Made by a program: the position numbers and the translations under genes | Shown here: positions 6,285 through 8,233 of the stretch, in pieces | How the letters are laid out: every line of letters begins with the position of its first letter | How positions within the stretch are numbered: the first letter of the stretch is position 1 | Assembly: GCA_021296375.1 (NCBI GenBank) | Contig: JAGWAQ010000066.1 | Coordinates: 1 to 8,233, forward strand | From: Alphaproteobacteria bacterium | GTDB lineage: Bacteria; Pseudomonadota; Alphaproteobacteria; Puniceispirillales; UBA1172 | Direction of reading: 5' to 3' | DNA length: 8,233 nt | Notes under the pieces: model-generated | Databases searched by the model: none | What the model saw: only the letters and a program-made list of their open reading frames with translations | Told to the model about the DNA's origin: nothing

Positions 6285-7601
6285 CTAGGCCATATGCTGA
6301 TCCAGGGTTTTGCGGAATCTATCCACGATCTCGTCGATATGGCTGCGTTCGGCGATAAAGGCTGGCGCCAGGATCGCGTTATCGCCGGTGAACTTGACGT
6401 GCATGCCATTCCAGAACAGGTCTTTCTGCATCTGCTGGCCACGACGCCCGGGGACACCATCGCTATGGACTTCAACACCGGCCATCATGCCGATGCCGCG
6501 CAGGTCCTTGACCATGGGATGGTCCTTGAGCGACCAGACCGCGTCGAGGAAGTAGCCGGACATATCGTTGGCACGATCAAAAAGGCCTTCCTCTTCGTAG
6601 ATCTTCTGGGTGGCGATGCCCGCCGCGCAAGCCGCCGGGTGCGCCGAATAGGTGTAGCCATGGAAGAATTCAATGGCATCTTCCGGCGCGGCATTGGTGA
6701 CCGTTTCATACACTTCATCCTTGACGGCAACGGCCCCCATAGGAATAGCGCCATTGGTCAGGGCTTTGGCCATGGTGGCGACATCAGGCACAACGCCAAA
6801 TTTATCAGCACCAAAGGCGGTTCCCATTCGGCCAAAGCCGGTGATGACTTCATCAAAAATCAGCAGGATGCCGTGCTGGTCACAAATCTTGCGCAGACGC
6901 TCAAGGTAACCTTTCGGCGGCACCAGCGTACCGGTTGACCCCGCCACAGGCTCGACAAACACGGCCGCCACGGTGGACCCGCCGAAATTGTCGCAGATGC
7001 GCTGCAGATCATCCGCCAGGTCGGCGCCGGTTTCCGGCTGACCCTTCACAAAAGCATGGTCATCGGTATAGGTGTGACGGATATGGGAAATATTCGGCAG
7101 GGTGAGGTTGAAGGTCTCGCGGTTCTTGACCATCCCGGCGAGGGATACGCCGCCCATGTTAACACCATGGTAAGCGCGTTCACGACTGACAAAACGGGTC
7201 CGCTGGCCATCGCCGCGGGCACGGTGATAGGCAAGCGCGATCTTCATCGCCGTGTCGACGGATTCGGAACCGGAGTTGGTGAAGAAAATATGGTTCATCG
7301 GCTCAGGCAGGATGCGGGCAACGCGTTCCGCCAGCTCAAAGGAACCCGGGTGACCAAGCTGGAAATGCGGGGTGTAATCATTCTGCACCATCTGGGCATG
7401 AACGGCATCGGCAATCTCGCGACGACCATGACCAGCAGGGCAGCAGAACAGGCCTGATGACCCGTCGATCAGCTTGCCGCCTTTGTAATCCCAGCAGTAC
7501 ATCCCTTCGGATTTAACCACCAGACGAGGGTTGGCCTTAAAATCACGGTTGCCTGAAAATGGCATCCAGTGTTCTTCAAGTGAATTCGTTTCAAACGGCA
7601 T
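6285..7601 (-). CDS. Omega-amino acid:pyruvate aminotransferase (class III, BauA-like)
   Basis: This 438-residue PLP enzyme of the cytoplasm moves the terminal amino group of an omega-amino acid (beta-alanine, taurine, hypotaurine or similar) to a keto acid, usually pyruvate. The start LEEHWMPFSGNRDFKANPRL is typical of the beta-alanine-pyruvate (BauA/omega-transaminase) group. Cofactor residues are present: GSE (111-113), the stacking Tyr144 in YHG, Asp250 in DEVITGFGR, the Schiff-base Lys279 in MAKALTNG, and Thr317 in HGYTYSAHP. At the position of the substrate-carboxylate Arg of known omega-transaminases (Arg414/Arg416 by my recollection) it seems to have Lys403 (HVKFTGD). I chose the ATG at 7601 over an in-frame GTG at 7733 because GGGGAGA precedes it by 7 bases, the length fits the family (about 440-450), and the extra 44 residues resemble no known N-terminus. 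It has its own terminator and is divergent from a MocR-type regulator. Confidence 0.85.
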   Translation of the reverse strand: MPFETNSLEEHWMPFSGNRDFKANPRLVVKSEGMYCWDYKGGKLIDGSSGLFCCPAGHGRREIADAVHAQMVQNDYTPHFQLGHPGSFELAERVARILPEPMNHIFFTNSGSESVDTAMKIALAYHRARGDGQRTRFVSRERAYHGVNMGGVSLAGMVKNRETFNLTLPNISHIRHTYTDDHAFVKGQPETGADLADDLQRICDNFGGSTVAAVFVEPVAGSTGTLVPPKGYLERLRKICDQHGILLIFDEVITGFGRMGTAFGADKFGVVPDVATMAKALTNGAIPMGAVAVKDEVYETVTNAAPEDAIEFFHGYTYSAHPAACAAGIATQKIYEEEGLFDRANDMSGYFLDAVWSLKDHPMVKDLRGIGMMAGVEVHSDGVPGRRGQQMQKDLFWNGMHVKFTGDNAILAPAFIAERSHIDEIVDRFRKTLDQHMA

Positions 7602-7757
7602 GTCACGTCTCCCCGCTTTAACGTCGCGCAACACCAGTTGCGCAACAATGCTGTTGTATGAATGCGCTTTGTCAGGGGCCTTTATGCCCGCGCTGGCGGG
7701 TGGCATGGCAAAGTCTCTTCTTCCATTAAACACGTTAATCTCACCTGAAGCGATGCG
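7602..7757 (-). promoter_or_regulatory. Leader and likely promoter of the aminotransferase gene
   Basis: A TTTAAT box (complement of 7725-7730) is a good -10 match but has no -35 resembling TTGACA, as expected for an activator-dependent promoter. It would give a leader of roughly 115 bases. The leader holds a perfect 10-bp palindrome GTTGCGCAAC (7637-7646), with GCGCAAC repeated 14 bases away (7626-7632). A dyad CAACA-N4-TGTTG lies at 7643-7656 and a small hairpin CCCGC-GCTG-GCGGG at 7687-7700. These could bind a protein or shape the mRNA; neither role is shown. Confidence 0.4.
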
Positions 7758-7789
7758 ATAGGTCCAGTGTATCCATTTTTTAGTACCAG
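7758..7789 (-). promoter_or_regulatory. Candidate TauR/MocR operator (two direct repeats)
   Basis: On the minus strand CTGGTACTAA (complement of 7780-7789) and CTGGACCTAT (complement of 7758-7767) form a direct repeat 22 bp apart, about two helical turns. A third partial copy, TGGATAC (complement of 7769-7775), lies between them. From memory, Rhodobacter capsulatus TauR binds direct repeats of about CTGGACYTAA, and Bacillus GabR, another MocR protein, binds direct ATACCA repeats. Both fit this pattern. The site lies 43 bp before the regulator start and about 30 bp upstream of the proposed aminotransferase -10, so it could serve activation and autoregulation. Confidence 0.65.
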
Positions 7790-7832
7790 AATCACCGCGC
7801 CGGAGTTATGCTGATCCCCTCAGGAGGGCGCC

Positions 7833-8233
7833 ATGGCACGCGGCTACAACACATTCTTATTTCAGATTGACGACCAGCAGGGGACGCCGAAACAAACTCA
7901 AATTCGCGAGTTTTTCGTCAAGGCTATCCTGAACCGCAGCCTGATGCCTGGCGACACCCTGCCCTCGACGCGGATTCTGGCTGAACAGTTGTCGGTATCC
8001 CGCAACACCGTCATCCTCGCCTATCAAGCGCTGACCGACAGCGGCTATATCGAATCCCTCGATCGTTCCGGCTGCATCGTCAGCCCCGACGCCCCCGTCA
8101 GCCCGTTTAAAGTAACCGAACAAGCCGCGCCATCCCATGATGATCAGGACGAATGGGGGGATAAATTCATCCGCCCCTCAAGCCAACTTAATATTAATTC
8201 ACAACCCCTCAAATGGCGGGAATACGATTACCC
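7833..8233 (+). CDS. tauR: MocR-family (GntR/aminotransferase-like) transcriptional regulator, TauR-like, 3' end cut
   Basis: The first 133 codons of a rightward gene are open to the window edge. Residues about 10-85 form a GntR-type winged helix: the QIREFFVKAILNRSLMPGDTLPSTRILAEQL stretch (in 23-53), then the recognition-helix region VSRNTVILAYQALTDSGYIES (55-75). A polar linker (about 86-125) leads to LKWREYDY (126-133), the usual entrance to the PLP-binding aminotransferase-like domain of MocR proteins, which continues beyond 8233. Start: AGGAGGG at 7822-7828 lies 4 bases before the ATG at 7833. MocR regulators bind PLP or its adduct with an amino compound and usually activate a neighbouring gene. 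Divergence from an omega-aminotransferase and the operator between them support a TauR-like role. GabR-, BauR- or PdxR-like roles are less likely but possible, and the C-terminal half would help to decide. Confidence 0.85.
   Translation, partial: MARGYNTFLFQIDDQQGTPKQTQIREFFVKAILNRSLMPGDTLPSTRILAEQLSVSRNTVILAYQALTDSGYIESLDRSGCIVSPDAPVSPFKVTEQAAPSHDDQDEWGDKFIRPSSQLNINSQPLKWREYDY

Noticed and set aside
7687..7700. Riboswitch in the aminotransferase leader based on a small GC hairpin
   Set aside because: The stem is only 5 bp, no known riboswitch core is recognisable, and the neighbouring MocR-type regulator already explains control.
7602..7733. N-terminal extension of the aminotransferase by 44 residues from a GTG at 7733
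   Set aside because: No good ribosome site precedes the GTG, the added residues resemble no family N-terminus, and they overlap the proposed -10 box. The ATG at 7601 has GGGGAGA at good spacing and gives the family length.

Overview
The window looks like a chromosomal segment of an alphaproteobacterium, probably marine or otherwise free-living. The grounds are moderately high GC, tightly packed genes, and protein sequences that resemble alphaproteobacterial taurine-uptake and omega-amino-acid genes as I remember them. I cannot name the genus. I see no rRNA, tRNA, CRISPR array, insertion sequence or phage gene.

Left part (1-2067). The first 53 codons of a leftward gene, probably a fatty-acid desaturase, run off the left edge. 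It is divergent from a rightward pair: a zinc-free quinone-reductase-type medium-chain dehydrogenase (291-1280) and a classical short-chain dehydrogenase/reductase (1303-2067). The pair is 22 bases apart and probably cotranscribed. It ends at a strong hairpin (2136-2161), which also faces the convergent transporter operon. A 15-bp imperfect tandem repeat runs into that hairpin.

Middle part (2193-6000, leftward). This is a taurine-type ABC importer in the order binding protein (tauA), ATPase (tauB), permease (tauC). A hairpin after tauA probably lets the binding protein be made in excess of the membrane parts. tauB and tauC overlap by 8 bases. The permease is the most unusual gene in the window: its C-terminal half is a clear TauC core, but an extra N-terminal membrane segment and about 300 residues of predicted extracytoplasmic, mostly helical sequence precede it, giving 643 residues where about 275 are usual.

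Right part (6195-8233). A leftward class III aminotransferase of the omega-amino-acid:pyruvate (BauA-like) type has its own terminator. It is divergent from a rightward MocR/TauR-type regulator that is cut by the right edge. The intergenic region holds two direct repeats that resemble the TauR operator described in Rhodobacter capsulatus. The simplest reading is a regulon in which the transporter imports taurine or a related omega-amino acid such as hypotaurine or beta-alanine, the aminotransferase removes its amino group, and the regulator senses the substrate and activates transcription. The later enzymes of taurine breakdown (Xsc, Ald, Pta) are not in the window. The true substrate is therefore open, and the aminotransferase type argues against assuming plain taurine.
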